Notes: a model not told the origin generated them from the sequence alone. DNA of 64,000 nucleotides from Typhlomys cinereus (GCA_023101885.1 JALPQD010000513.1:434001-498000), one strand, 5' to 3'; positions 23,021 through 33,540 are shown, counted from the stretch's first letter. A program made the numbers and translations.

Positions 23021-23024
23021 GAGC

Positions 23025-23075
23025 TTGTGAAGATTCAAGCGGCCTCATTTGCTAATGATCATAATTAAGTCAGAA
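23025..23075. promoter_or_regulatory. Short homeobox-motif cluster
   Basis: tttgctaatgatcataatta agtc packs ATGATCAT and TAATTA type cores into about 25 bases. Candidate only. Confidence 0.2.
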
Positions 23076-23610
23076 TCTCTTATTTCAACCAAGGACCCTG
23101 GGGAGAAAGACACAAAGCATCAGGCTGATGAATTGGCTCCCCACTCTTCCCTCCCTGCTGGGCCGCCACCCAGATGAGATGTGTGCCCACACCTGCCCCA
23201 GGTGTGCGCACACACAGGCACGCTAATGAGTGCAGAGGAGTAATCACACCTCCAAGGCGATATTTAAAGCACCAGCCCCCCTCCCCCAGCTCTGGGAAGC
23301 AGCCCAGGAGAAAGTGGAACTTGTCCCACAGGACCCCTGGGGGCTCAGCTGACCCTGTACTTGAGGTTCCCGTTCCTGCCTCCATTCTTCCCTGTGCATC
23401 TCTAAGGCTGGGTGCTCAGTGCTTAGAACAGAAATGAATCTAGGTCTGGACTTCAGATAGCTCATGGTTCCAAGACAGGGAGAAGACTGCCCAAATCACT
23501 GTAACCCAGCGATTCCCAAAGCGCGTTTTCAGTGAGATGATCTGCCAAAAAAGGTTTCCGCGGTTGTCAAGTCCCTGTGGGGATGCCTCCCCAGTCCTGG
23601 GGACTTGCTC

Positions 23611-23612
<2 letters not shown>

Positions 23613-23658
<46 letters not shown>
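23613..23658. repeat. (TG)n microsatellite
   Basis: About 22 uninterrupted TG units. Confidence 0.97.
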
Positions 23659-23659
<1 letters not shown>

Positions 23660-23934
23660 ATGCACGTCTAGCCACAGCCCAGGAAAGTCCTGGGAAAAGG
23701 GAACCTGCTCATCTATGTTCATTTTTTGGTTTTTTAAAGTTGAGAGATGACTTCGGCGACCCTGCACCCAGACTACAGTTTCCTGTGACTGATGAGGTAG
23801 TGCTGACAGTTTCCTCCAACAAGCCAGAGCTACCCAACATCTGACCCGAGGACTCCATAGGTAGAGTAAGAGCTTGTACATGGGTAAGGAGAGAGAGCAA
23901 AGGGACCCAGTTGTCTCTGTGCAGCATAGGTTTG

Positions 23935-24785
23935 GGTGTCCATTATCCAAAATGTTTCAGGGTCTTGGCCTCATATTTCAGCTGCTGATATGATTACATG
24001 ACCCAGACAATTTAGGGAAATAAGAGTCTAATTATTGGCTAATGTTTTCTTTTTTTCTTTTCATATTAGTGTGTATGGGATGCATTCACATGTGTTCGGT
24101 ATGTGTTTTGCATGTAGGTGTTTGTATAAGTATGTGTCCAAGAGTGCAATTGGGTGTGTGGTTGCCCATGGAGACCCAAGGGTGACATCAGGAATAGTCT
24201 TTCCTTTGCTTCTTGCCTACTCCAAGGTTTTCCAGGCTAGAATTCTAGGCTGCCACCATAACTGCCCTTCATTTTTACGTGAGATTTGGGGATCCAAATT
24301 CAAATATTTTTGCTTGTAAGGCAAAAGGTTTTAACGGCTGAGTTATCTCCCCAGCCTTGGCTTACATTTTCTGATGATAGTTCATGACACCTTCAGGAGT
24401 CAAGGGGACTTCTTGTACCGTAGGAACCACCGGAAGAGCTGAGAAGTGAGCTAGGGCTTACTTTCCAACTTACCAATCTGCCAAGTTCCAACCAGTTCCT
24501 TCTCCGTGTTATCTACCTGCCCAGAAAATGGTCCCACACGTCTTGAATGGTTCTTCCCACATCAATCAGGTAATCTCTTACAGGGTCATTCAAAGATGAC
24601 CCATAACTAAATCATTTTTCATAGTTGTACCTAAAGGGTCAAGTTGACATGTCAAAAAAAAAATGCCACAGTTGGGGACCAGAAGCATTTCAGATTTCAG
24701 AGCTCTTGGGATTTTGAGATGCTTGCATAAGCTACCCGTTGGGCATCCCTAATGTGAAATTGGAAATGCTTCTATCTCTGAGATT
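23935..24785. mobile_element. Ancient DNA-transposon remnant split by a SINE
   Basis: tgtccattatccaaaatgtt tcagg at the left, and ggaccagaagcatttcagat ttcagagctcttgggatttt plus tgggcatccctaatgtgaaa at the right, resemble the ends of an old mammalian Tigger/mariner-type element. The middle holds a reversed B2-headed SINE (24060-24356). Family assignment is from memory and uncertain. Confidence 0.4.
24060..24356 (-). repeat. B2-headed SINE with non-murine body (copy E, reverse, diverged)
   Basis: ttgcccatggagacccaagg, gtgacatcaggaatagtctt, ttacgtgagatttggggatc, ttgcttgtaaggcaaaaggt and tgagttatctccccagcc match the reverse of the family at 53357-53640. The left part is TG/ATG-rich in place of a clean TG tail. 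Confidence 0.6.
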
Positions 24786-25374
24786 TCTTGAGCATCACAG
24801 TGACACTAGAAAAGTTTCCCCTTTTGCGTTTTCAGATTAGGGGTGCTCTGCCCCGTTGCCAGATGAAGATCTAGAAGCTCCCACCTTTACCCAGGCAGCG
24901 CTGGGCTCCATGTGGGACCTCCCAGGCCAGTCACATGAACAGGAACCAGAAGGATGGCAGCCCTGGGCTGTGATTCTTATTCTGGGTGACGTGCAAAGAC
25001 AGGCGGTGAGACCCCAGTGGAAATCACACTGAGCACAGTGGGTTTGAACAGACTTGGGGGGGTATGGGGTAGAAAAAGATAGACTCTGAAGGGTGCAGGG
25101 TTGAAGGCAGGATGCTTTGGTGGATTCCAGCCACTGTTGAACTATACTGCTGTTTGTAGCAGCTTGAAGCTCTGCCTTTGAGCGCCCCTCTCTGGGAGCA
25201 CTCTGCAGGGAAGCCCCACCTGGGGCTGCTCCTCCCAGGCAGTATGGAGCATGTTGGAGGAGGGGCAACATGGCTGGATGTTGCAGGCGTAGTAAAAACA
25301 ACATGTGTTTTTGCTCCCTCAGGCCCTTTTCCGACGCTCCAGCAGCATTGTCAGAAGCAACAAAACAAAACAGA

Positions 25375-25515
25375 GAGTGGAAGTTGATTCTATAATTAGT
25401 TCAGTTTCTTCACTGTTCATTCAGGATCTCCAGAGATCAATTAGCTTGCTTTTAAGCTAAAAGGCATCTGAATAAGTATTTAACCTGCATAGCAATTGAT
25501 ATTTTAAAAACTGGG
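25375..25515. promoter_or_regulatory. AT-rich island with a perfect palindrome, enhancer candidate
   Basis: Unique AT-rich sequence with gttgattctataattagttc, gagatcaattagcttgcttt and gcatagcaattgatatttta. It contains the perfect inverted repeat ttagcttgcttttaagctaa (25441-25460). Regulatory role is inferred from composition. Confidence 0.3.
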
Positions 25516-26031
25516 GTGGGAGTAAGAACTCCGAAACTCCACTCTCCTCCACTGACCTCCCATTCTCCTCCCACATCAGACCCTCACCTCTGTCCACTTC
25601 CTTTCCAAGTGCTTTTAAATCAGACTTCTCAGGGCAGGCCTGTGGGCAGACAGGCTGGAGCAGAACCGTCTTCCAGACATGCGCCCCTCTATCCAGCAAG
25701 TACCTGATGTGTGTGATTGTGACTTTGGGATGATAAGAGGACACGGGTGGGAAGGAGCAGGGCCTCCCTATAGCCAGAAACCCTTACCAGGAGACATCAG
25801 CACCCTCTCCCTGCAGGCATGGGGCAGGGCGCCTTTTGCAGTCAGATGAGCTCAGCTTCACTTTCCTTATCTAGTAACTTGGTGTTGGATTGGGTGAGAA
25901 AGGCTCTGGAACTCAGAAGTCTACGTCCTCCTGGCTGGTGTCTTCAATGCTGTGGTCCTAAGGGTATTTATGTGTTGTCTTATTTGTCATGTAAATATCA
26001 AAGTCTTTAAGTGGAATTAGTTTCCCAAATG

Positions 26032-26032
<1 letters not shown>

Positions 26033-26064
<32 letters not shown>

Positions 26065-26068
26065 TGTG
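26033..26068. repeat. (GT)n microsatellite, interrupted
   Basis: GT units with ATG and CGCG interruptions. Confidence 0.9.
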
Positions 26069-26084
26069 TATTCATTTGCTCACA

Positions 26085-26260
26085 GAAGCCTTTGTTCAGC
26101 AAATGTGACTGGACAACATCTTCAGTAGTGCCTTAGGTCCTGGGAAAAATAAGGAGGTACTTGCATGACAGCTGTATGGCCTCTGCCCTGCAGACGACCA
26201 CAGTCCAATGGGGGAGGGAGTGGGACACTTAACGTGTCACTAAATGTGAGTGAGGTACCA
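26085..26260. repeat. Old L2/MIR-like fragment left of the LTR
   Basis: tgttcagcaaatgtgactgg, gtgccttaggtcctgggaaa and ctctgccctgcagacgacca resemble a very old mammalian repeat (a consensus of the type TTCAACAAATATT, TGCCAGGCACTG, CCCTGCCCTCATGGAG). It appears to have been the landing site of the LTR. Confidence 0.35.
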
Positions 26261-26344
26261 GGTGTTGCTGAATCCCCACAGGGCAAGCCAGGTAAAGGAG
26301 GGGGAAAGTCGGCAGGAGCCTGGAGGCTCCAGGCGAGGGGGTGA

Positions 26345-26771
26345 GCAGCGTGGAATCACCACGGACCCCGGGAGTCAAGTGAGATGCAGAGGACGAGTTG
26401 CCGCAGACTCATTTTATTTAAGGACGTGTTTGAGCTTATATAGGGTCAGGGGTCCAATCAGGTGTTGCCATCTCTCCGCTCTGGGACACAGCCACCAATC
26501 ATTTAGCTGTTTACTAGGTGTCCATTGCAGAGGCAGATTAGATGGGCACTTCCCATTGGTTGTTCATCCCTTTGCCTGCATGGTTCCTCTAATTGGGACA
26601 TGTCTGGAGCATGTCCCAATTTGTTTAGGCTTATCCGTAGCCAGCTGGACCTTGGACCTCCTGGATTGGGGAACCCCGGCTAGGGCCTCCCTGAATCGAT
26701 AGTGCCACAACCAGGAAATATGCCTACAGCTCAAGAAAGATGTCTTGGTTGGGGACCCCTTAATGCAGACA
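26345..26771 (-). mobile_element. Solo LTR of an endogenous retrovirus, antisense to Grik3 (boundaries approximate)
   Basis: Read on the minus strand it has LTR architecture: CCAAT-type boxes (ccaat near 26556-26561), a TATA box TATATAA (26436-26442) and a poly(A) signal AATAAA (26413-26418). The right end on the + strand is gcagaca, compatible with a TGT start. The left boundary is not certain and no target-site duplication was found. No gag, pol or env sequence or second LTR was seen nearby, so it is called solo. The poly(A) signal lies between the TATA box and the expected start site, which is unusual but known in some LTRs. Class is not resolved. A p53-type element sits in its U3 part. 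Confidence 0.6.
26596..26616 (+). promoter_or_regulatory. p53 response element inside the LTR
   Basis: Two decamers, GGACATGTCT and GAGCATGTCC, separated by one base, each match RRRCWWGYYY at all ten positions. They are embedded in a perfect 12-bp inverted repeat (aattgggacatg / catgtcccaatt, loop of 7). The p53 consensus permits spacers of 0 to 13. Several mammalian LTR families are known to have spread p53 sites; binding here is inferred. Confidence 0.6.
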
Positions 26772-26810
26772 AAGTGCCAAAGACTAGGGTGTTAGAGGGT
26801 CACCTGGGGA

Positions 26811-27617
26811 GTGACTCCAGGAAACGGGACGTTGGAACAAGGAGAGTTGGCTGGGGTTCTAAGTGCTGAGGAGCTTCATGGGGTGAGTCTTCTGAGCACC
26901 TGGGTGGAACACACCTGTGTTCTCAGCATGGAGTTGGGGGGGAAGGAAGGGCGGGAGGGGGGGAGCTGCTGCTGTCAGGCTGTCAGGCTGGTCGGTGACT
27001 GGGCCACTTATTGCACCTGTAACCTGTCTCCTCACCGGCCAAGCCGGCCCTCTCAGAGAGTGGCGGAGATAGAAACAGTGGAGGCTGTGCAGACAGAGCA
27101 TCTGCAGGCGACCTGGGGGGGGGGCAAGGTGAGAAGGCTAGCAGCCTCTACACAGGCTCGGAATGGAAACCAACGGGAACCAGAGTGGGGGAGGCAAACC
27201 CAGAGGCTGGAAGGGCCGTCTGGGTGCAGGACAGCTGTGATCATCAGGCGGGTGAAGCGAGAAGTAGCTTTGAGAAGGGTCAAGGTTACAGAGAAGTTGT
27301 GCCAGGCCAGTGGGAGGGGCTTAGCCTGCAAGAGGGTGGGCCGTGGTACTACTCCGCAGTCAGTGGGGGCGGCGGTGGGATGCCCTGCTTGCGTCTCCAG
27401 GAGACCCACGCGGTGGTTCGACATCTTCAGTTCTGCCGCCCTGCGGCAAGGACACTCGCAGCTCTCTAGGTCCCTCTGCAGCGCCGGGCACAGCCCTCTC
27501 CCCACCAGCCCGGCTCTGGCCCCTCCGCCTAATGACAGCCCATCCCTCATCAAGGTCTCTGGGCAGCACGGGAGCCTGCAGCGGTCCTCCCAACATGGTC
27601 GATGTCACAGTATTTGA
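26811..27617 (+). other. 268-codon open frame, probably chance
   Basis: This is the longest uninterrupted frame in the window. The predicted product is rich in Gly, Arg, Ser and Gln with no recognised domain, no signal peptide and no membrane segment. It starts just right of the LTR and crosses a G-rich tract. High GC (few stop triplets) explains its length. A reverse frame (27053-27553, 166 codons) and two others overlap it, as expected for GC-rich non-coding DNA. I do not call it a gene. Confidence 0.3.
26936..26963 (+). other. G-quadruplex motif
   Basis: G7, AAGGAA, G3, C, G3, A, G7: four G runs with loops of 6, 1 and 1, satisfying the G3+N1-7 rule on the transcribed-sense strand. Confidence 0.75.
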
Positions 27618-27889
27618 CTTGCATGTCCCTGAGTTGTACAGACAAAGGTCCACCTATCACCAGATCAATTAAAACAACTGCCACCAGGCCCCGGGACTCA
27701 ATCAGATGCTTCTCCTGGGACCCCAGGGTACGCACAAACCCTCCTCACAACTACCACTTCTCTGGATACCTATTGAAGGCACTTGGCCGCCCTGTCACTC
27801 CACAACCACGACTCCCAATCGAAGCCTTACAAAGTACACTTACTGATTTATACCAGCATGGTTTTAAAACATCCCGACGTGGCAAATAC

Positions 27890-27985
27890 CACCAGTATTC
27901 CCATTTCAGATAAAGCAGCAGCGACACGGGTCCCCCTAGGGACTTGCCCAAGGTCGCAGGCTAGAGAACTGCTAGAGTCAATGCA
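27890..27985 (-). repeat. MIR fragment, reverse orientation
   Basis: attcccatttcagataaagc, gggacttgcccaaggtcgca and ggctagagaactgctagagt match the reverse MIR core. Confidence 0.55.
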
Positions 27986-28302
27986 AAGCAATTGCATCCT
28001 GGTTCTGCCTTATAGTCATTCAGACCCTGGAGTCTTCAATGAATCCACTTTCTATCCCAAACCCCACTCCCTCCAATTGCTCACCTCTGACCAGTCTTAC
28101 AAAAGCAAAACTGCAGCCTGTTCCCACCGCCATCCTCCTTCCTTCTCTCCTCACTGGTCCTGCCCCAGCTGGAGGCCTCCACACTCAGAACCTTCTTCCC
28201 CAGAGTGCCTGCAGGGCTGGGATGCTAATTTCAGTGCCTGAACTGTGCCCTGCTCACAGCTGTGGCCAGCAGATGACTGGAATGAATGAGAGAGTGAGTA
28301 TG

Positions 28303-28333
28303 CAAATGAATGAATGAATGAATGAATGAATGA
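28303..28333. repeat. (AATG)n microsatellite
   Basis: Seven AATG units. Confidence 0.9.
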
Positions 28334-29140
28334 GGAGGCAGGCACACTCCTTGCCTTTCCTTCCTTACCCAGAGCATTAAAAAACCCACCTCTCTGCTGG
28401 ATGCTCTTCAATCTTTTGAAACCACATGACCGTTGTCTCCCAGATTCCCACAGTGCCTCATCCAGAGGAGCTTACTCTAAGTTGAACATAGCGTAAGTTA
28501 TGCAGCGTACGTGCAGTATAACTACGTCACAGCTGAACATGCAGAACGCTGTTCTGTCAGCCATTCCCCTCTGGCCATTGTGGCCAGCTAGGAGCTGCCA
28601 CCTGTTTTCCTTCATCTTGAAGATGGTGACTCCACACCATGCACCACAAAGTTAAAGCAAGTCAGAATTCCAAGACAGTCTAGGCAACCTGTTTTGCTTC
28701 CACACATCGTAAACTTGACAAGCCTTTGAAAGCCAGGATCATCCGCTCTGTGTCTAGCCGCGACAGCTAGACACCGTGTCACTTGACCCTTCTCAGCCCC
28801 TCCTCCCGATGAAACCAGGGCACAGAGAAGCTCGTGAAGAATGTTCGGCGACACTTGCTGAAGGGCAGCTGAGGTGCAATGAGATGAGAGTCCAGGGTCG
28901 CGCGGGGAGCCATAGCAGGTCTGGGAGGGAGAGAAGAGCCCCACTGGAAAGGTTTGGGAGAGAGGGGGCCAGGGAATCAGTGTTGGTGACAACCTCAACT
29001 GAGCAACTTTTCAATTAATCTCTACAACATACAAAAGGAAGAGCTAGAAAGAAGGCTGTCCAGGGACATAGCTAGATCTGTCGCTCCCTTTCCCAGCTAC
29101 TCTGGGTTGAGATGAAAGTCGTATCATGGTCTGTAGATCT
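28334..29140. other. Unique intronic sequence, no recognised feature
   Basis: No exon or repeat could be named. Confidence 0.5.
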
Positions 29141-29143
29141 TGC

Positions 29144-29169
29144 GGGGCAGGGGGTGGGGGAGGCTTGGG
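29144..29169 (+). other. G-quadruplex motif
   Basis: G4, CA, G5, T, G5, AGGCTT, G3: four G runs with loops of 2, 1 and 6. Confidence 0.7.
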
Positions 29170-29703
29170 ATTTTCAGAACTTCCCAGAGGATGTGGAACC
29201 GGTTCTGTCAGACCCAAGTGATGGAAACAGGGTTGAGCGTTGGCATGCTGATGGAGCCCTGTTGGTAGCATCTGCTCATGTCTGTGGTAGCCATTCTCTG
29301 TCTTTGGTATCCATTCTCTGACTCCGGCCGTTTTCCCACCTCCAGCCATGCCACCTTTGAGAGAGTCTGCAGACTTAACTCCTGGCTCTCTAAAGTTGGT
29401 ATGAGGCATTACCTGCACATCTCTTCCTAATGGCAGAAGAGAACTTGCCACATAGCCAACTTAGCAAGAGCCGAGTGTCCCTGGGCCTCCCATGGCTCTT
29501 GTGTGAAATGGGGCAGATTCTGTCTAATGGGACTGCAGACGTTCTTGTGAGCATGAAAGAAAGGAGGAGGGGCTCAGCTGCCTCTCTTGCACATGCGCAG
29601 TTATTATGATGATTACTGTTTGCTTTACACAGTGGGCTTGAGGCAAGGTTTTGTTTGAAGTGTCCCAGCTGCACCCTGCATCACCCTGTGTGGATGTCTT
29701 CCA

Positions 29704-29705
<2 letters not shown>

Positions 29706-29749
<44 letters not shown>
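29706..29749. repeat. (CA)22 microsatellite
   Basis: Uninterrupted CA array directly left of an AT-rich island. Confidence 0.97.
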
Positions 29750-29751
<2 letters not shown>

Positions 29752-29779
29752 TCCCATTTCCTGAGCAGCCCTGGTGTCA

Positions 29780-29935
29780 TTGCTCCATTTTATTAAAGCA
29801 GAAAGCAGTGACAATTATTTTCATAATGAACTGGCTCTTCAAATTAATGCCAATTACACTATGCAATCATGATTAAGATTATGCATTAATCAACGGTGCC
29901 AACCTACTTATTAGCCTCTTTAAATACTGCTCATG
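29780..29935. promoter_or_regulatory. AT-rich homeobox/POU-motif island, enhancer candidate
   Basis: Dense motif run: ttttattaaagcagaaagca, caattattttcataatgaac, caaattaatgccaattacac, tatgcaatcatgattaagat and tatgcattaatcaac. TAAT, ATTA, ATGCAAT and ATGCAT cores overlap almost continuously in 150 unique bases. This is the strongest compositional match to a conserved developmental enhancer in intron 1; conservation could not be tested. Confidence 0.4.
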
Positions 29936-29939
29936 AGGA

Positions 29940-30685
29940 ATGTATGGGAACAGAGAGAATGGAGAAAAGCCAGGGGAAAGGGGGGAGCTGCTTCCGAGTG
30001 AGGTGGGTGCTCGCTCCAGAAGCCAAGCCCCCAGCCGAGTCTGTGCTCCCTGGGGACAGAGCCTGGGTCAGAACAGCATCAGACACCCCGGACTCTGACA
30101 TTGAGGTCTCTATACAAACTATCCAGATTAGCAGGAGAAGGGACCAGAAGACAAGAAGGCAGAAAGGAAAGGGGGACCCTTCAGTGTTTATCAATGGGTG
30201 AGCTTCCCAGTCCCCTTCCCCTCCTCCAACAGCACAAGAGGAAACGTGACTGGCACCTCCTTTCCCCAAATTATGTCACCTCTGCCAGGTCCCTTGGATG
30301 CAGAACCTGCAGCAGGGATGCGGTCTGTGGGGTGCGTAGCATAGAGGAAGACTTTTCTAGAATACCCTGAATTCCAGAAATGAGTAAGGCAGGTTAGAGA
30401 AAACAGCAGACCAAAGAGAAGGCCTCTGCTGCAGCCTGCTTCAAGGGCGGTGTGTGGGGTAGGAGGAGCTCTGGACCGTATGTCACGTCACAGAGCTATC
30501 TCTGCCCTGAGCAAGGAGGCCACACTTCAAGGCAAGGATCTGGATTTGATGGAACTAAGACTGAGCCCGTGTGGAGCCCAGCGGAAAGGGAGATACCCCA
30601 CAACTTTGGACCTTTGTTTGGGACGGGCAGGAGAGGGATTCTTATTTTTATTTTGTGGTTGTTATTTTGTCCCTGACATTTGAAA
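29940..30685. other. Unique intronic sequence, no recognised feature
   Basis: No exon or repeat could be named. Confidence 0.45.
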
Positions 30686-30689
30686 ATAT

Positions 30690-31990
30690 CCATACATATT
30701 TGCTGTAAATGTGGAAATTTCAAGATCCAGTTAATGGTGATCCATAACCCTTTCTACCCAGGCTTACGTGCCAGTAACCTTCTGGTACAAATCCTTCCAG
30801 TCTCTTTTCTGTAACTCGCAATAACACACAAGCCTGCTTTGTGTGCGATAAATCGGGTTCGAATGATATTATTTGGTAGCTTCTGAGAGAGAAGAAAGGA
30901 CGAACATTTTTTCTGCCATTAAATGTTCTTTGAGAGCCTGTTTAAAGCTTTCGTTTTCTTATTATTAAAGCTTTTTCTCAACATGGAGGGCCTGCAAAAA
31001 ATAAAAGTAAAAGCATGCAATCCATTACCTTTCTACTTTCTACAAGGTACCTCTGTTAACATTTCGGTGCGCGTGTCCTTCTGGTGTGTCCTTTTTGATT
31101 TTAATTGGAATTGCATTAAATTTATAAATTAATTTGAGGAGAACTGACATCTTTACAATATCGAGCCGACCCTTCTGGGAGTAAGTTATGTCTCCCCATT
31201 TATTCAAGTCTTCTTTTATGTCCCCCAGTAAAGTTTTGTACTTGGCTTGATGGAGGAATTGAACATTTATTGTAAAGCATTTTATTATTTTTTTCCTGTT
31301 GCTTTTGTGAGTAGGGTCTCTTTTATTCCTTGTAATTCCCCGCCGTTTATGACCAACATGTAGGAAAACTGCTTGTGATACTTCATTGCTCTGCCAGCCT
31401 TTGAATAGGCTCTAGGCTTAGAAGCCGCCATGTTCATCTGATTCTCTTGGAGTTTTTCAAGGCATGATATTATGTCTGCATGAGAATGGTGTCTCTTCAG
31501 ATTCATGACTTCCTCTCTCTTACTCCTGCCATGGAGCAGGTCTGTCGCACCCTAGAGAGAACAGTCCCCTAAAACCTTAGGTCCCCTTCACATAGTCGCT
31601 ACCACCTGTCCACATTCCCTTCTTTTCAACTTCTCCCGTATTTCGAAACAAATCCCAGGCTCCATCTTTCATCCTTCTCTACCATAGTTACTGCATGTCC
31701 TACCTGTGGGAGGTTTTCACACAATGAATAATGTCTTGCATTCTGACACCACAGAGAAGAGTCTATTCTTTATACATGAAAATATCCCTATACATAAGTG
31801 TGTCTAGAAATGGAATTACTGTGTCAGATGGTATTTTGATCATTTGTTTCCCCTTAAACACATAAACACAATCGCGTGGTGACTTTTCTGCTTAGAAAAG
31901 GAACACATGTTCACCGTGGAACTTTCCGAAAATACAGAAGAACACGAAGAAGGAAATTAATCAGCCTTAAGTCCATCACGCAGAGAAAGT
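30690..31990 (-). mobile_element. Mosaic of old LINE-1 and other ancient repeat pieces, mostly antisense
   Basis: At 31085-31330, ggaattgcattaaatttata, aattaatttgaggagaactg and acatctttacaatatcgag are the reverse complement of the L1 ORF2 end. Flanking pieces (30750-30800, 31010-31090, 31880-31990) resemble older repeats with aacatttcggtg and ttccgaaaatacagaag words. All are too degraded to encode anything. Confidence 0.55.
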
Positions 31991-31995
31991 GACTG

Positions 31996-32046
31996 GGACC
32001 GTTATGGTCCATTCTTACTTTGTCTTGGGGGCAGACCCAAGACAAA
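31996..32046. other. Two adjacent inverted repeats
   Basis: 31996-32010 is ggacc-gttat-ggtcc. 32019-32046 is tttgtcttggg, ggcaga, cccaagacaaa: an 11-bp perfect stem with a 6-base loop. No function is apparent. Confidence 0.85.
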
Positions 32047-32249
32047 CCCAGCGGGCCGCACACGCCCACACAGGCTCATGAGCAGCTTGTCCTTGGGGGG
32101 CACAACTTGTCAGGGGCTCCACTCCTCTGGGAAGAGACAGGGTTTTTTTGTTTTTGTTTTTGCTCTTTAAAATTTCCGCTATTCTGACCTGTTTCTCTTT
32201 TCATTTTTCTTTCCTTTATTATTTATTTCATTTTCTTTTTTACCTTTAA

Positions 32250-32460
32250 AATTTGTATGTGTGTGCCTACGTATGCATGTCCATGTGTATTCAGGTACAC
32301 ATGTATGCATGTATGTTTGTGTGGTATGTGTTTGGTGTATGCGATATGTGTATATACCTATATGTGATATGTGTGTGGTACGTGTGTATGTACATGTGTT
32401 GTTTGTGGTATATGTGTATGTGTGTGTGGTGTGTATATATGTGTGTGCTGTGTGTGTTTC
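32250..32460. repeat. TG/TATG-rich degenerate array
   Basis: About 200 bases dominated by TGTG, TATG and GTGGT words. It forms the tail side of the reversed B4-type SINE that follows. Cys/Val-rich frames across it are artefacts. Confidence 0.8.
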
Positions 32461-32469
32461 TGGTATAGG

Positions 32470-32716
32470 GGGTGTCAAAAAACAACTTGTCGTTCTCCAG
32501 GCGTCACCCAGCCTTGTATAGACAGGGTTGTAGGTGAGGCTGATTGGCCAGTGAGTCCTAGGGATCCTCTTGCTTCTGCCTTCCCGACACTAGAATTCCA
32601 GGCACATATCCATACCTGACTTTTGTTGTTGCTACATGGGTTGCAGGGATTGAACTCGGGTCCTCATACTATGCTGCGAACACTTTACCGACTGAGCTAG
32701 CCCCCAGCCCCTCATC
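32470..32716 (-). repeat. B4-type SINE, reverse orientation
   Basis: aggctgattggccagtgagt, cctagggatcctcttgcttc, tgggttgcagggattgaact, cgggtcctcatactatgctg and gactgagctagcccccagcc match a reversed B4 element. Confidence 0.7.
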
Positions 32717-33404
32717 TTTCTTTTAACAGACTTGACTTTGGGGACAGCTTTAGACTCAAGTGAAATGAAGCAGAGGTTCAAATTTCCCACATTCCCCTGC
32801 CTGTCCACACACACAGCTGCCTCCAAGGTCAGTGTCCAGAACCAAAGTGGCTGATTCATTACAACCCATAATGACCCTGCATCACGCCGTCTCCCAGCAT
32901 GCACTTCACACTGAGATCCACCCTGGGTGCGTGTCTTGCATTTGGTGAGTTTTGACATAGCTATGGTATGCTCACCATTACAAGTTCACTGCCCTAGGAT
33001 TCCTCCATGCCTTTCCACATTCCCTAGCAACCATTGAGCATTTTGTCAGCTGGCCTTTGTCAGTTCTGCCTTTTCCAGAATGTCATATCGTTGGACCTAT
33101 ATGGCCTGTAGCCCTTTTGGCTTCTGTCACTTTGTTATAGTCACCTAAGTTTCCTCCATGCTTTCTCACAGCTTGAGAGCTCACTTACTTAAGTGTGGAA
33201 TACTTTTTCATTGCATGGACATACCAGTTTGTCTGTCTGTTCGCCTAGCGAAGAGTATCATGGTTGCTTGCCAGTTCAGGCAATTTCGAATAAGGCGTCT
33301 ATAAACACCTGTGCGCAGGCTTTTGTGTGGACTTAAGCTCGCAGCTCCTTTGGGTAAATTCCAAGGAGCACAGCTGCTGGATTGTAATGTAAGATCATGT
33401 TTAG

Positions 33405-33540
33405 TTTTCTCAGGAGGCTAAGGCAGGAAAATTGCCACAAGTTTAAGGTCATCCTTGACTGCATAGCGAATTCCGGGTCAGCCTAGGTTACAAGGGGAGG
33501 CCTTGTTTCACAGCACCAAAGACCAAAAACAAAAGAGGAT
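33405..33540 (+). repeat. B1 SINE (truncated, diverged)
   Basis: ctcaggaggctaaggcagga, aaattgccacaagtttaagg, gcatagcgaattccgggtca and gcctaggttacaagg correspond to the middle and 3' part of B1. The L1 match resumes directly after it. Confidence 0.65.

Noticed and set aside
25180..25200. CTCF-like gagcgcccctctctgg
   Set aside because: Three mismatches to the core in reverse orientation.
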